Notes under the pieces: model-generated
Told to the model about the DNA's origin: nothing
Databases searched by the model: none
What the model saw: the letters and a program-made list of their open reading frames with translations, nothing else
From: Evernia prunastri
Lineage: Eukaryota > Ascomycota > Lecanoromycetes > Lecanorales > Parmeliaceae
Direction of reading: 5' to 3'
Assembly: GCA_003184365.1 (NCBI GenBank)
Contig: NKYR01000101.1
Location: 92,417-156,416, forward strand
Length of the DNA stretch: 64,000 bases
In this document: positions 22,371 to 35,336 of the stretch, piece by piece
Layout: every line of letters begins with the position of its first letter
Numbering within the stretch: the stretch's first letter is position 1
Made by a program: the position numbers and the translations under genes

Positions 22371-25300
22371 GTGAACACTGCATCAAGTAAGAGACGCCGC
22401 ACAAAGTTGTTCTTGCTTTCGCATCGAACAAAATCAGGGGTGCTACGTCTTGCCCAAAATTCAAGGGATTATGTCAATGGAAGAACAATGATCGACGACC
22501 CTAATTTTCTTGACGACCTAGCGCATACTTTTGGTTCCCACCGCACGCGACTCAGCTGGAGATTTGCTGTCGTGGCAGCATCTCGGAAAGAATTACTAGA
22601 CGTCCTAACTCCAGAAAAGCTCGAGCCACGACGAGCCCTCAATTGCCCACGCATAGAATTTGTTTTCACTGGTCAAGGTGCACAATGGTATGCCATGGGT
22701 GTTGAGTTGGTTGGTCGATATGAGGTATTCAGGAATACCTTACTCTCTGCAGATACTCACTTCAAAAGCCTTGACGCCTCTTGGTCAATCCTAGGTGAAT
22801 GCATTCAACGCGCAACTGATCCGCCTAGTAGTGCTAATGATTAGCAGACGAGCTAAATAGACCTGCAGAGAAATCTCGCGTCAATTCTGCGGCAATTGGT
22901 CAGCCACTGTGCACAGCATTGCAAATAGCTCTAGTGGCCTTACTGGAAGTCTGGAATACTAGACCTCTGTCGGTCACAGGTCATTCCAGTGGCGAAATTG
23001 CAGCCGCATATGCATGTGGAGCTATCACGTTTGAGGCCGCTTTGACAATCTCTTACTATCGAGGCTATCTGGCCAGGGCTTTGTTGGAAAAGGGGAAGCT
23101 TCGCGGTGCAATGATAGCTGTAGGCCTATCAGAAGCTGAGACAGAAGACATCATTGCCCAAATACCGGAAGGAAGAGATAAAGCTGTAATTGCCTGTGTC
23201 AACAGCCCAAGAAGCGTTACTGTCTCTGGTGATCGAACCGCTGTCCTTGACTTGCAGTCTATGCTCGAGGCCCGTCAGGTCTTCGTCCGCAAGCTGGCGG
23301 TTACCACCGCCTACCACTCTCATCACATGGAAGTTGTTGCCAACAGCTACCTAGCTGAACTGCAGAAACTCCCGGGTCCAAATTCAAAGGTCAACACTGG
23401 GGTCGCTTTCTATTCCTCGGTGACTGGTGAAACGATGGACTGCAGCCAGCTTGATGCTGCTTACTGGGTCAAAAACATGGTCTCCCAAGTTCGATTCTCT
23501 AAATGACTCCAAACCCTCTGCCGAATTCCCAATGCGAGTGGAAAGGGGGCCGGAACCGGGAGTCATTCCAGCTGGACGAAGCCTGCTGTAGACACACTCC
23601 TTGAAGTTGGACCGCATTCTGGTCTAGCCCGGTTCGTGAAGCAGAATCTTGTAGACATCGGTGAAACCAAGATCATGTGCGTGACTTGCCTCGTTCGTGC
23701 CCAGAACACTGTTCAGACGATGTTGAGCGCCGCATCAAGTCTCACAGTATACGGCTACCCAGTGAATCTGAAAGCTGTTAACTTCGAGAGTGCTGAACAT
23801 CGTCCGCGAGTATTAGTCGACTTGCCCTCCTATGCTTGGGACCACTCCATCGGTTACTGGCACGAATCTCGGTTTAGCCTGGATTACCGTAAGCGCTCAG
23901 CACCACGGCATCCCCTATTAGGTGCACCATCTTCAGATTTCAACGCTCTGGAGCCCAGTTGTAGGAACATCATTCGAGCCTCTGAGATTCCATGGATTCG
24001 CGGCCACGTCATTCAGTCAAACATCGTGTATCCAGCAGCTGGATACATCTCAATGGCCATTGAAGCTTCGTTGCAAAGTGGTCAGTTGAATGGACGGTCA
24101 CAAGCTATACGCACTTACAGATTCAGAGATGTCAACGTCAATAGCATGCTTTTGATCCCAGACGATGCTGCTGGAGTTGAAACGGTCCTCTCTCTACGAC
24201 CTTACAACCATAGCGCACGAAGCTCTTCTGATGAATGGGACGGATTCCGGATATTCTCCTATACTAACAGCGAAGGATGAAATGAACACTGTCGTGGCTT
24301 GGTCGGTGTGGAATACCACAATGCAGTTTCAGAAGTGGAAGGAGATCGCGAGATTGAGCTCAAAAAAGGGAGTCACTGCGAGAAGCTCGAAACTGCGAGG
24401 GTGCAATGCCAAGATTTTATCGATCCTACGCAGATCTATGAAGACTTACATGCTGTTGGGTTGGAGTTTCGGGACAACTTCAGATGTATCAAAGACGCTC
24501 GGTCTCGTTCACATCAGTCGCTGGGAACTATTTGCATTCCCGATACTGCATCACTTATGCCGAACAAGCTTCAAATTCCGCATGTACTCCACCCGGCCAC
24601 ATTGGATGCTTGCATGCAGATGACGTCCGTTGCTCTCGTGAAAGCTGGTGCTCTGCACTCTCCGATGGTGCCGACATTTACCAAAGAACTTCGCATATCG
24701 CATGATGTGCCCAAGGAGCCCGGGAATAAGTTGCTTGTTCATTGTTCTAGTACTGTGGTAGGGAAGCGCTCCTCGACGTCCTCAATATCTGCTACTCATT
24801 CAACTGAAGCGGTTGCTCAGCTACCGTCTCTGGAGATCAAAGATTTGTCTGCACGGCGATCAGGGCAGGTGCTGAAGCAGCGGCTGGGGACCGAAAGATA
24901 TGCCACAAGCTCCAGTGGGAGCCTCTTGGAGATGATCGGGACGGTGGTTGTGACCTCAGTAGTCAAAAACAGACTGCACTGACCCCGCCGATTGCTACCA
25001 ATGACACAGCATTCCCAGCCCGCCCACCAGTCACCTTGATCCAGCCTATGAATCAAGATTCATCTTTTGATGCCGTTTTTTCCGTTTTGGCAACCTATCT
25101 GGGCGCGAGCCTGGCGGATACGTCTTTGAATGTCGAAGATATAGCGACCGCCGGTCTAGATGGCAAGATATGTGTTTTTCTCGCTGAAATGGTCAGGCCA
25201 ATGCTACACACCTGCACGGAGTCTCAGTGGCTTTCTATTCGAGCCATGCTATCTTCTGCCAGTCAGGTTCTCTGGATCACCTTTGGGGGTGCCGTGGACA

Positions 25301-27554
25301 TCAGCTCACCCGGCGCTAGCCTCATCACTGGATTAGCGCGATCCTCGCGATCCGACAACGAAAGCCTTCGCCTTGTCACCTTGGATATCGACTCCTATGA
25401 TGTCAACCCCGAGAAAACCGGGAAGGCGATAATCGATCTTCTGGACAAGTCGTTCACAGCCGCGGCCGGGATGTCTGTGCCTTTCGAAGTCGAGTTTATT
25501 GAAAGGGGAGGTCGTCTGCTACTTCCTCGCCTTGTTGAAGATTCAACATTGCAAAAGTATCTGACAGCCAGCACTACACTGTCGGAACCTGAGCTAGGAC
25601 TCCAACCATTCTTTCAGGCCGATCGGGTCTCTAGTCTGAAGGTATCAACACCAGGCTTGTTAGATAGCCTACGTTTCGTCGAAGACGCATCGGCATCGCT
25701 ACCCCTTGCAGCAAAGGAGTTGAAGATGAGTCCTCGCGCTTTCGGCGTCAATTTTCGGGACGTCATGATATCTCTAGGTCAGCTAGAAGAGTCTTCTCTT
25801 ATGTCTAGCGAGCACACTGGCGTTGTCACAGATGTCGGCATCGACCTCCAAACCCAATTTCACGTCGGTGACCGCATATGTGCTTGGGGGGGTAATGCGT
25901 ACGCCAGCTCCGTTCGGGTCACTGGCCAGGCTGCCCATCGCATACCGGATGATATGAGTTTCGAAATGGCAGCTTCGATACCAATTGTGTATGCTACGGT
26001 GTACAATGCTTTGGTTCACTTAGCGAGATTGCGTGAAGGAGAAAGAGTCCTCATTCATTCGGCTGCCGGGGGGGTAGGTCAAGCAGCTGTCATGCTCGCG
26101 CAACACCTTGGTGCCGTCATCTTCGTGGCTGTTGGCAGCAATGATAAGAAAGCGCTCTTAATGGACAAGTACGGCGTCGCTGAAGATCACATTTTTTCGA
26201 GCAGGCAGATGAATTTTGTTGAGGGCATAGCAAGGCTCACCCATGGCAAAGGTGTCGATGTGGCTCTGAGTTCAATCGCCGGGGAGGCTCTTCACGGGAC
26301 CTGCAAATGCGTGGCGAAGATGGGCCGTTTTATTGAGATCGGCAAACGTGATATCCTGGCTAACACGCGTCTAGATATGGACATGTTTAATCGCAATATC
26401 ATCTTCGCCTCGGTAGACCTCACGATTGTGTTTGAGAACGACCCTGATCTTGCACATCGCATACTGGGGGAGGTATTCCGACTTCTTGGCAAGGGTGTCG
26501 TAAAGCTGGTCCAGCCTTTGAATATGTTTCCACTCTCAAAAATCGAGAATGCTTTCAGATTGATTCAGTCGGGTAAGCATCTTGGAAAGGTTGTTCTAAA
26601 GGCCGATATGGACACTGAAGTCAAGGTATGTGTCCACAAAGACACAATTCCCTTCTTTCAGCTGATCACCGTCCGGCAGGTTCTACCGAGACCACCTGAA
26701 GGTGCAGTGTTCAGAGATAATGCTTCATATTCGGTTGTAGGCGGCTTGGGCGGTTTGGGCCGCGCAATTTGCACTTGGATGGCGCGTAAAAAGTGCAAAA
26801 ATATTGTCCTCATCTCCCGTTCTGGCATGAAGAGTCCGGAGGCCCAAAACTTGGTGGAAGAGCTCGCGGTAATGGGTGTGAAGCTGAAAATGTATGCCTG
26901 TGACGTTAGCAATGCGGACCAGCTCGAACAGACTTTGAACTTTGAAGTTGTACTCCGGGGAGATGCCTCTGATTCGAGGGGTGATTCAATCAGCCATGGT
27001 CATCAGAGTAAGTGGCATTGGACCTAGCTTCACACAAGACTTGTCGCTGACAACAAAAGGACTCTCTCATCAACAAGATGTCCCTGACGGATTACGAGGA
27101 TGCCCTTCGTCCCAAAGTAAGGGGCACCATAAACTTGCACCAGCAACTTCCATCTTCTCTCGACTTCTTCATCCTTCTCTCGTCATGCGCCGGTATCATC
27201 GGCAACGATGGTCAAGCAAACTACGCATCGGCATGCACCTTTCAGGACGCCTTTGCGCGCTACCGCACACGTCTCGGCATGCCAAGTCGTTGTCTGGACC
27301 TGGGTATGATCGACGGCGCAGGTTACGTGAGTGAGAACCTCAATGTGCTACGGTTTCTCACGGCGCAGGGGTGGCAACCCGTCAGATTACCCGAGTTCTT
27401 CGCTTTGCTCGACTATGCCATCACGCAACCGATCCATTCTGTTGACGACAGCCAATTCATCGTTGGACTAACTGGCCTAGACCAAGAAAATCCTCCCCGA
27501 AATCTCCTAGACGCGAAGTTCGGTTACCTTCGGGAAAGACGAGGCGCCAATTGA
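22371..27554 (+). pseudogene. Highly reducing polyketide synthase pseudogene (AT-DH-ER-KR)
   Basis: Readable domains in order are: KS-AT linker, AT (22640-23640; VFTGQGAQW and active-site GHSSGEIAAAYACG), DH (about 23900-24860; HPLLG, GHVIQSNIVYP, LDACMQ), ER (about 25640-26610; GVGQAAVMLAQHLGA) and KR (about 26720-27420; VVGGLGGLGRAI, GQANYASACTFQDA). Two introns are intact: 22795-22844 and 27008-27059. Damage includes in-frame TGA stops at 23504-23506 and 24278-24280, and frameshifts near 24893-24897 and 26936-26965. KS and ACP are absent, as is the methyltransferase region. The DH motif HxxxGxxxxP has Ser for Gly. The second stop sits where the family has Trp, consistent with a TGG to TGA transition. 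The frame ends at 27552-27554 with no carrier domain after KR. Confidence 0.93.
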
Positions 27555-30500
27555 GGACAGCGAGGAAATTGCATAATAATTCTGTCTCAGATATTGACCG
27601 TAGCCGACGTCTGGTAGTAATCAAAGCTCCAGTTACTTGAAGACCGTTTGATTTGAAGCTATCAAGACCTGGCGTCAAAACGATTGCCAATGCATGACTC
27701 ATAATCTTGGCGTGTGTAGCCTAGAAGACACCATTCCATAGTACGATCAATCAAGTAAGTCAATAGTAAGCTCAGCGGGACTGAAGTCTCTTCAAAGCCG
27801 CAGTGTCCTATATGTGGTTCTGTCCCGTCAATACATCTGTACCTGCATCCAGTTGAAATGCCCCTATGAGCTACCAGGACCTGTGACCCTCGACTCTCCT
27901 GTTTCAGCTGTACACTAGTCAGTCCAACTGTGTCGCTGACCCAAGGCTGCGGATACAGAGCTTCCAAAAAGTAGCATTATTCGCGCAGCTTCCGTAAAGC
28001 TTGTCTACGGGATACAGGAAGGCGTCAAAAACCGGGGTACAGAAGGTGAAAAGTGCAGCTGTGAAACGCGTGTGAAGAAGGACTGCGTGGTGACCAAAAG
28101 GCCTGGACTCTCCCTTGTTAGTCTAATAACAAGTGGACTGAGACAGGGTCAATCGATGTTGCAACAGTGAGAACGGAAGCTATGGATTGAATGTGTCAGT
28201 CAAATCGAGGCAAGTCCTTGGCGGTCACAACTACCTGCTTAAGCCTTCGTAGCCACTACCCCTTTCTCCTCGGCCACGACCTCCTTCTCATTTTCCACAA
28301 ACCTAATGATGGAGTTGTTTGTCACAAGTACTTCAAGACGCGCCTCACAATCCCTCGTTCTCGCAATCTCATTCTCACAATCTCATTCTCGCAATCTCAT
28401 TCTCGCAATCTCATTCTTGCAATCTCATTTTCCATGTCATGTTTCCATTGATTAACACGCTCACCGTCCTTAAAGATCTAGACCCCTATATATCATCATC
28501 GCCACATCAAAAGACCCACCTTGTGGTATCGGCAGCCCATGCGATTCCAGCTGTCTTGGCGGTCTGTCCAGCTTCTTTTTCACCCAGTTGCGGAACTTTT
28601 TGATGCCAGGGTGGGAGAATCCCCGCGCGTCCGGACGCATGACAGGAGAGGCTTTCTTTTTTGTCGTAGGCCTGGCGCAACACTCCACGAGATTCCACGA
28701 CTGGGTTCAATTTCCTTTCGTTGAATGGCGTCAAAACAGCTTAGTCGGGTGAGCCGACGACAGCGACATGGATACCTATGCGAGAAGGACGTACGGTGTA
28801 GGGATGGGACAGGGCCCAGAAGAATGAATCCTGCCTTGGATGGTAATACTCTTTGTAAAGAAAAATTGTGCGAAAATGAACAGAAAGGGAGCCGATACAA
28901 AATCTCGAGGCGACTCGGTCTGCTCTTTGCTCTTATGCTCGAAGGAAACGACGACAATTTTCATTCTTTCTACACAGTAACTCAAACTGCTGAACAAGCT
29001 CATTCCTCTATTCTAGCTCAGAGGATGGAGCCTAGTGCTCAGAGGGAGCGAAGAGCTATTGCATCTTGACGGTCTAGTCACAGGGAAGATACGCTCAAGC
29101 TGTCCCAGGATAACGCTTCTAGCAGTTATCATTGATTGTCGACTTGTCTTGAGGGCCGCATGATCGAAAATATGTAGGCGACGGGCATCAGGAATCGGCA
29201 CGACGACAACGACGTCGACCGATCTTCTGATCTAATACGAACATGCAAAGCCTGTGTGTCGATCTAACAAGGCCGTACACACGTTGCGTTGAACCGTGTT
29301 GCATCTGAACTGGCAGGGTGTGTGCATTTTCATGCTTGCGCTCGCTGAGCTTCTGCCTGCGGAGCTTACTTACCATTAGTGCCTCCCTTTTATGACTACC
29401 GGCCTGGTGTGCTCGCATTCGCTTACTTCTCCCTCAATGTCCACTTCTTCGAGAATAAGGTCAGCGCACGGTCAGTGCTACAGCGTAGCCAGGCTACGAT
29501 GTATCGAGCTTTGTCCGACTCCCCTCGACCCCATCAGCGACCTTGGGCGTGAGCAAAGGAGCAAACACCACAGAGCTCCGAGCTGGATCAAGGCCCTTTA
29601 TGCTGGGGATTCGCTGGTCTTGGACATTGCATACTACCATCTCCATCTTCTAACGATGCGTTAACTAAAAGCTAAAGTGGCTACTGGGCGAAGAGAGATG
29701 AAGTTCAGTGGAGAGGCAGCTGTGCCGGAAATCTTATGAAATTGGTACATTACATTGTTTTATTGAATCTATTAATCCATATGAAGGCATTTACGAACTT
29801 ACATATCGCGACCCTGATGCATGTTTGTGTACGATACTCTAGAGGTACGAGAGCGCTTGGCGGCTTCCAAGAGCCGGGACGAGGGAAGGCGGAAGGCGGA
29901 AGGGAAGAGGTTCTAGAAGGGATCAGCGTATCATTAACCTTGTTAGGGGCAGAATGCGATGATATCCGATTGTCAGCCCGGTTAGCGGCACGCTAAAATA
30001 CAACAGTACTTAAGTAAATTAAGGTAGTGACTGACTTACGGAGTACTTTGCCGTCGTTCCGTGATACCTCGGTCCGAACGGGGGCGGGGGGGGAAGGGGG
30101 GAAGGGGAATAAAGGATGATGCCTTTAGCTCGGCTGTTATAATTATTAAAAGTATTCATAACACAACTGAAAGATAAAGTCTTCTTTTCAAGTAAAGTAC
30201 GAGTAACTTAGTAGACTGGGACTCCCTTGTCCTGACCTGATTCGCGGGTACAAAGGGCATCGTAGCTCACCGCAACCTTCATCAAAGTGCCGCTAGGTCC
30301 ATCCCTATTCCCCAAATGTTACTGTCTTGATAATACAACAATCATTTACTATGTATGGCACTCCTACATGATTCACAATCACCCTCTTTCCAATTTGTAG
30401 TCGAGTCATGATTCATCTTCCATCCTTTATCTCCTGCTCAGACACTTACCCGTGTCCAATACGATGCTTACACGCATCTGGCAAGGCTCGGCAATGTCTT

Positions 30501-30738
30501 TCATTGGTCGTAGCATCTGTTTCCACCCCACCAACCACGGGCACGAGCCACCCACCATGCCACTCTGCCACTCTGCCGTTACTTTGCTAAACTCCCTGCA
30601 CCTATGTAGCATTCTGCATGGGATCCTCCAGCAACGCCTTTTCGTTCAAATGTGCGCGCTCGCCGTGGCCCATGATGTGCTTTCTTTTTCATACTCAACC
30701 TCTCCACCTTTTTTGCCTCCTGTCATCCTTGTCGCATC
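27555..30738. other. Gene-poor stretch downstream of the PKS relic
   Basis: No frame shows a known domain. It contains a 14-bp minisatellite at 28358-28427 and a G-run tract near 30079-30108. The interval may hold decayed sequence from the polyketide locus or transposons, but nothing can be assigned. Confidence 0.35.
28358..28427. repeat. Five-copy 14-bp tandem repeat
   Basis: The unit TTCTCGCAATCTCA is repeated five times head to tail with single substitutions in copies two and five. There are no spacers, so this is a minisatellite and not a CRISPR array. Confidence 0.85.
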
Positions 30739-32111
30739 ATGTCGTTCCAGCTGCCCACGAACAGCCTGTCGCAAGCTGACCTTCAAGCGTCCAATAAGAG
30801 CCCGGTTTATGTGGCCGTGGCGGTTGGTTTCGTGCTTGCTACTGGCGCCGTCATACTCCGCTGTCTAGCCCGGCACAAGTCTCAAGCTACTTTCGGATGG
30901 GATGATTACACCATCCTTTTTGCTTTGGTGGGGCTTCCTGCGCTTTACTTAGCACAGTCCTAGTATATTGCGGAGGCGCTAAAGTGCGAAAAAGTTTCTC
31001 CTTTATGGCCTCGACATCTCTAGCGTTGTATCTGCGGCCAAGTATGGACTGGGTCAACATCTTCCCGCCGTAATCTCGACTGTTGTTCCTTTCCAGAAAG
31101 TCTGTCTTCTCGATGATCCGGTCACCACCGCACCCTGAGACTACTAGACTAACAAAAGATTAGGTGGCAATAGTAAACATCACGCTCTGGCTAGCCACAG
31201 CGGGCGCGACAAAAGCATCCCTTCTGTTACTCTATCACCGGCTCTTCTCTCCATCCAAGCCTTTTCGCTTGTCTGTGCGTATTGGTGCCGCGCTTGTTTT
31301 CTGCCAATGGTTTAGTCTCACTTGCGTAGCCATCTTTCAATGCATACCGGTTGCGGCCTTCTGGAACCACGAAATTCAGGATGCGAAATGCATCGATCTG
31401 CCTCGTTTCACCATCATCAACGGCGTCCTAAACCTCTTGACGGACGTGCTGATTCTCTGCCTTCCGATCCCGATGGTTTGGGGCCTGAACTCCACCAAGG
31501 CTCAGAAGGTCACACTGACCGGGATTTTCCTACTCGGAATTTTGTATGTTGCCTGGCTCTAAGACTTAGCGCTCATCATAGCTGACTACCATGCAGCGTA
31601 TGTGTCATCTCAATCATCCGGATTAGTAAACTCGCGGTGGTGAATTACGATGACCCAACATGGCGTCTTGTGGACGTATACCTCTGGACTACCTTGGAAG
31701 ACAGCGTAGGTATAACGTCGGCTTGTCTTCCCACTCTTCGTGAGTATATAGTCCACCTTACCTTTCGATCACTGTAAAGCTAAAGCCGTCCAAGGACCCC
31801 TTTTTGGACGTTCATTTGCCAGTGCATCAAGGACCGATTCCTCTCCCAAGAAGGACAACGGGTCCGCCTCTCAGCGAGCCGCCAAAGCTCAATTTACTCG
31901 CCTTTTTGAGGAGTCGGCGCCGGAAGCTGCGGCCTCAGGTCCTACCAAAGGGGAAGAAGACGTCTGGACGAGCCCCGACCTAGCAGCAGGCAACCAACTT
32001 CACGCCATGGATAACGCCCCAGCAAGACCGAAAAATGGTATGAACTCTAGTATTCGGATGGAAGATCAGCACCAGCTATCCAGCAGTACACGTAGAGCCA
32101 ATTATGAATAA
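30739..32111 (+). CDS. Pth11-like / rhodopsin-domain integral membrane protein
   Basis: Five exons (30739-30962, 31024-31099, 31164-31543, 31597-31739, 31786-32111) join in phase to 382 residues. Seven membrane segments are apparent, followed by a hydrophilic tail of about 110 residues. Landmarks of the fungal rhodopsin-domain family are GWDDYTILFAL, KYGLGQH, a TKASLLLLYHRLF segment, CIPVAAFW followed by a conserved Cys in KCIDLPRF, LNLLTDVLILCLPIPMVWGL and WTTLEDSVGITSACLPTL. There is no N-terminal CFEM domain. Members are surface sensors or orphan membrane proteins, often found beside secondary-metabolite genes; the ligand is unknown. The second donor (GTCTGT at 31100) is weak, so that junction is the least certain. 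Confidence 0.82.
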
Positions 32112-32566
32112 GGATGCAGAATTGTCGCTCTCTATGAATGTGTTTATGGCTACCAAGAGTTCAATCCGGATCTGGGGTTGAATGGGCGAGAGGCAATATA
32201 CAGGAGTACCATGTGAACTGTTAGAGATAGAATGTGGAGTAATACAAATGTCTTCGCTACAGCTGAGAGGTAGGGCCACACTTTTTGGGCCTCGAAACTA
32301 GCAACTGGGGGACTCGGAAAATATCTGATATCTACAGAATTGTGGTGAATGAACCCCCGAAAGTCAGGAAGGCTAGAGTATCGGTACCAATCTATCGCTT
32401 AATCCAAATGGAAGAAGATATCCGTTCTTCAATAGTCTCAGGTAGATGTTTGTCTTTTACGAGTTTCCTAGGCTCATGGTGTCGTCTGTCTCATGTTTAA
32501 AGGTATGGCTAGATACATCCGGCATTGCTTAGCCATGTGCCGGACTTCAAAAGCCGATCTTATGCG

Positions 32567-34400
32567 TCACTGGTTCCATTCTAAGCTCCAAAACCGATCG
32601 GACCCAAGATCGTCTTCTACGCTTTCCTGGAGCTCCGCCGATATCTTTCCCCCCGCACGATCGTATCTATTCGACGAAGAGACGAGAAATACTTTGATGA
32701 CACATTTACAGTCTTTGATCAGAGCTACCAGTGAGTTCATAAAGCCGTGAGCGTCTCCCCTTATTCGATCCACTCGATCCAAAAGGATGTGCACATCCGT
32801 ACCTGAGAACAAATCGAGAAGCTCAAGCAGTACGTCGAATGGCACCTCGGCCTGGGTATCGCGCCAAGCCGGGTCGGAAATCCTCTGAGCTAGATGCTGA
32901 TATCGTGCTTCGTCACGGAGGATAGAAGGTTTTGCTTCTAAAAGCTGAGAAATGAAGCTCGACAGAATGACGTGCGCGGGGACATCCTTTTCCATGAAGA
33001 TATGGTCTTGGCAAAAAGCGAAGATTACGATCTGCTTTCGAGCACGTTGCTGTGCAACAAGCTGGAAAACAGCAGGGGATAGCCAGCTATAGTCTGATCC
33101 CGTGACGGCCGTCCTACCGTGCAGTAACATCATGCATGAAGCGCGCGACGCATCCCACGCGCTGTAAGACTCTTCTTGTACAAGGCGGTCAAAGTTGAAA
33201 CTTTGGAGCCGTTGAACATTTGCGAAAGCAGCTTCAACTTCCGCACTGTATTGTGCGAGGACGTGATTGGGGTTACGATTGGTCTCTGGCAGTAGTTTCT
33301 CCTTCAGCAAGCCCAGATTTCGACGCTCGTTTTGTCTGTGCGAAGCTGAACCGGAAGAATTCGAGTCAGCTAGTGGTGGAATTGTAGATATTGCAAACTT
33401 ACCCTCAATGCTATCCCTGACTTCATCGAGGCCATTCCTGACATCCTTGACACCACTTTGCACTTGAAACAGTCGCTGACTGTCAAGCATGGCCCTTTCC
33501 TTTTCGATCTCGGTGACAGCTTTCGTGATTGCTGCTATCTTTAAGTCAACACCAAGCTGCGGTGGTTTCGCGATGGCCTCGAGTATTCTTCGATACGTGG
33601 GTCGTGAGTAGTAGAGAGTAACTTCCCGAGCAAATTCAATGCCTAATTTGTATACATTGGTGATATATATCTTCATTGAATCAGAAGAATGGACTTCTCG
33701 TAGTGAATTAGCTCGGGAGAATTCCCGCTGTAGATCCAACAGTGCCTTATCGATGTGTTCTTCTTTCCTTTGTTTGTTTACACCGACCTGAATTCGTCAG
33801 CAAAAAGCATTCCAATCTTTGTGAAAGGACTAACAACGAGAAGTAAAGACAAGACCGAATACGCAGCACCCCCAAACTGCTGGTCAGCGCCTTGCATGAT
33901 CTCCACTATTCCAGAGTAGGCCTGTAGGAAACTCGAGAAATTGTTGGCAAAGGTGACTGTTGATTTCCCAAGTTTTGCGATAGTCTGCTGGAGTTCTGCG
34001 TGTCTTTCCTGACTTCTTGTTCCCTGGTTCAAGGCGTCTGACAACACTCGTGTCAATGAGTCCAAGTCTGCCGTCTCGATGAACTGCTGTTCTTTCACAG
34101 TCAGAGTCTTCTCAAGATTGTGTCGGAACTCTTTGTTCGACTGCGCCTCCTCGGCAAGCTTATACAATGATCTATATAGATAAGCGCGTCTCATAGAGCA
34201 GAGAAAGAGATATCCTACGGATTCGCTTTGGTGTCTTTTGCCCAAAAATCGCGCCATCGGGAAGTGGAAGAAACAGCTTCGAGCGACGGTTGAAGTTTCG
34301 GCATTTCGAATGATATAAAATCAGGCAAGCTAGAGTCTGACCGATCTGAGCATTTTTCTTTGATCTGAAAAAGACCCTTTTGGGGACTTTGTACTGGCAT
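32567..34400 (-). CDS. DUF7708-type STAND/NACHT-like protein without a clear P-loop
   Basis: Four exons on the minus strand: 34400-34219, 34171-33835, 33787-33403 and 33345-32567, joining in phase to 560 residues. The N-terminal half carries the fungal helical DUF7708-like region (WAKDTKANPSLYKLAEEAQ, then GADQQFGGAAYSVLSLLL), which in related proteins precedes a nucleotide-binding module. The second half has the pattern of a degenerate NTPase: MLLHGRTAVTGSDYSWLSPA where a Walker A would be, and HILLDRVDRI as a Walker B-like strand. GxxxxGK[ST] is missing, so classical ATP binding is doubtful. No repeat domain follows. Such proteins are linked in fungi to incompatibility or immunity-like receptors, but function here is inference. 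It is divergent from the AAA ATPase gene, with 936 bp between the starts. Confidence 0.7.
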
Positions 34401-35336
34401 TGATTACATAATAATATCTCCAATCACTGGACTCCCGAGGTCTGACGAGGCTGCGGGCCACACCGTCGAATCCCCGGAACCCGGCTGTTGAGAGGAAGTC
34501 GAAGAATATCTTGTTTGAAAATTTTCAAAAAATTGTCACTCTGGGTTCGTCGCGCTTTCAGCCCCTGATCGTGTGGTCCTTCACACTGCATGCTGACTGC
34601 ATGGTAGACTGCCGAATCACTGGCCAGTTTCGCCAGCTAAGCTTACTCAATTACCAAGGGTAAATCATAGGGCCAATCAAGCAAAAGGATGCATAGCTAC
34701 AGCAATGTACAGCCTATAATTGATTTGCGTGATCCGTCACATCCGCGACAAGACTCAGCACTAATGCAAGACTCGCCTTGAGATGGTGAGATAAGAAAGA
34801 GCTCGTTATGATTCCACCAATCATCATCCTATCTGGCCAACACTCGTTCATCTGCAACCCACATTTGCATACGCACCAAGTTTTTTGCAATCTCACTTGG
34901 AACCTACTTCTAGTAAGTTTTGACCCGTACATCAAAGCAAGAAGCGGAGAGACGAACTACAGAAACAACAGATTACTCTAGCCGGTATACTTCCCACTGA
35001 GTTGTTAGATCCAATACTCCGTGGCTCAGACCGACCTCTAAGGCCCTCTTTTTTTGTAAGAAAGGTTTTGTATCCACATAATTTAGCCGGCGGCGAGGCA
35101 AGGTTGGCAATACCGATCACACCTCGTCCTATCCACAGCCGCACTGCTACGTACCACAGTTGCGCGATATCGGTGATACCTCAAAAAGTGTGGGTAGCAC
35201 TGAAAGCTGATGTGCTATATTTGAAAAGATTAGAGACCCATATACTTAAAAAGATTAGAGGCTCACACCCATTTCTCAAAAGTCTTTCAGTCGCTGTTGG
35301 TACCATCGGACGTAGCCGCTACAAACTCGCATCGAA
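34401..35336. promoter_or_regulatory. Divergent promoter region of the DUF7708 and AAA genes
   Basis: This 936-bp interval separates two start codons pointing away from each other, so it should contain both promoters. No binding site could be assigned by eye. Confidence 0.45.

Noticed and set aside
22795..22860. Frameshift or premature stop in the PKS AT domain
   Set aside because: The frame change is exactly explained by a 50-nt GT-AG intron with a GCTAAT branch-like site. Joining 22794 to 22845 restores WSILADELNRPAEKS.
28358..28427. Possible CRISPR-like array
   Set aside because: The 14-bp units are contiguous without spacers, and the genome is fungal; it is a minisatellite.
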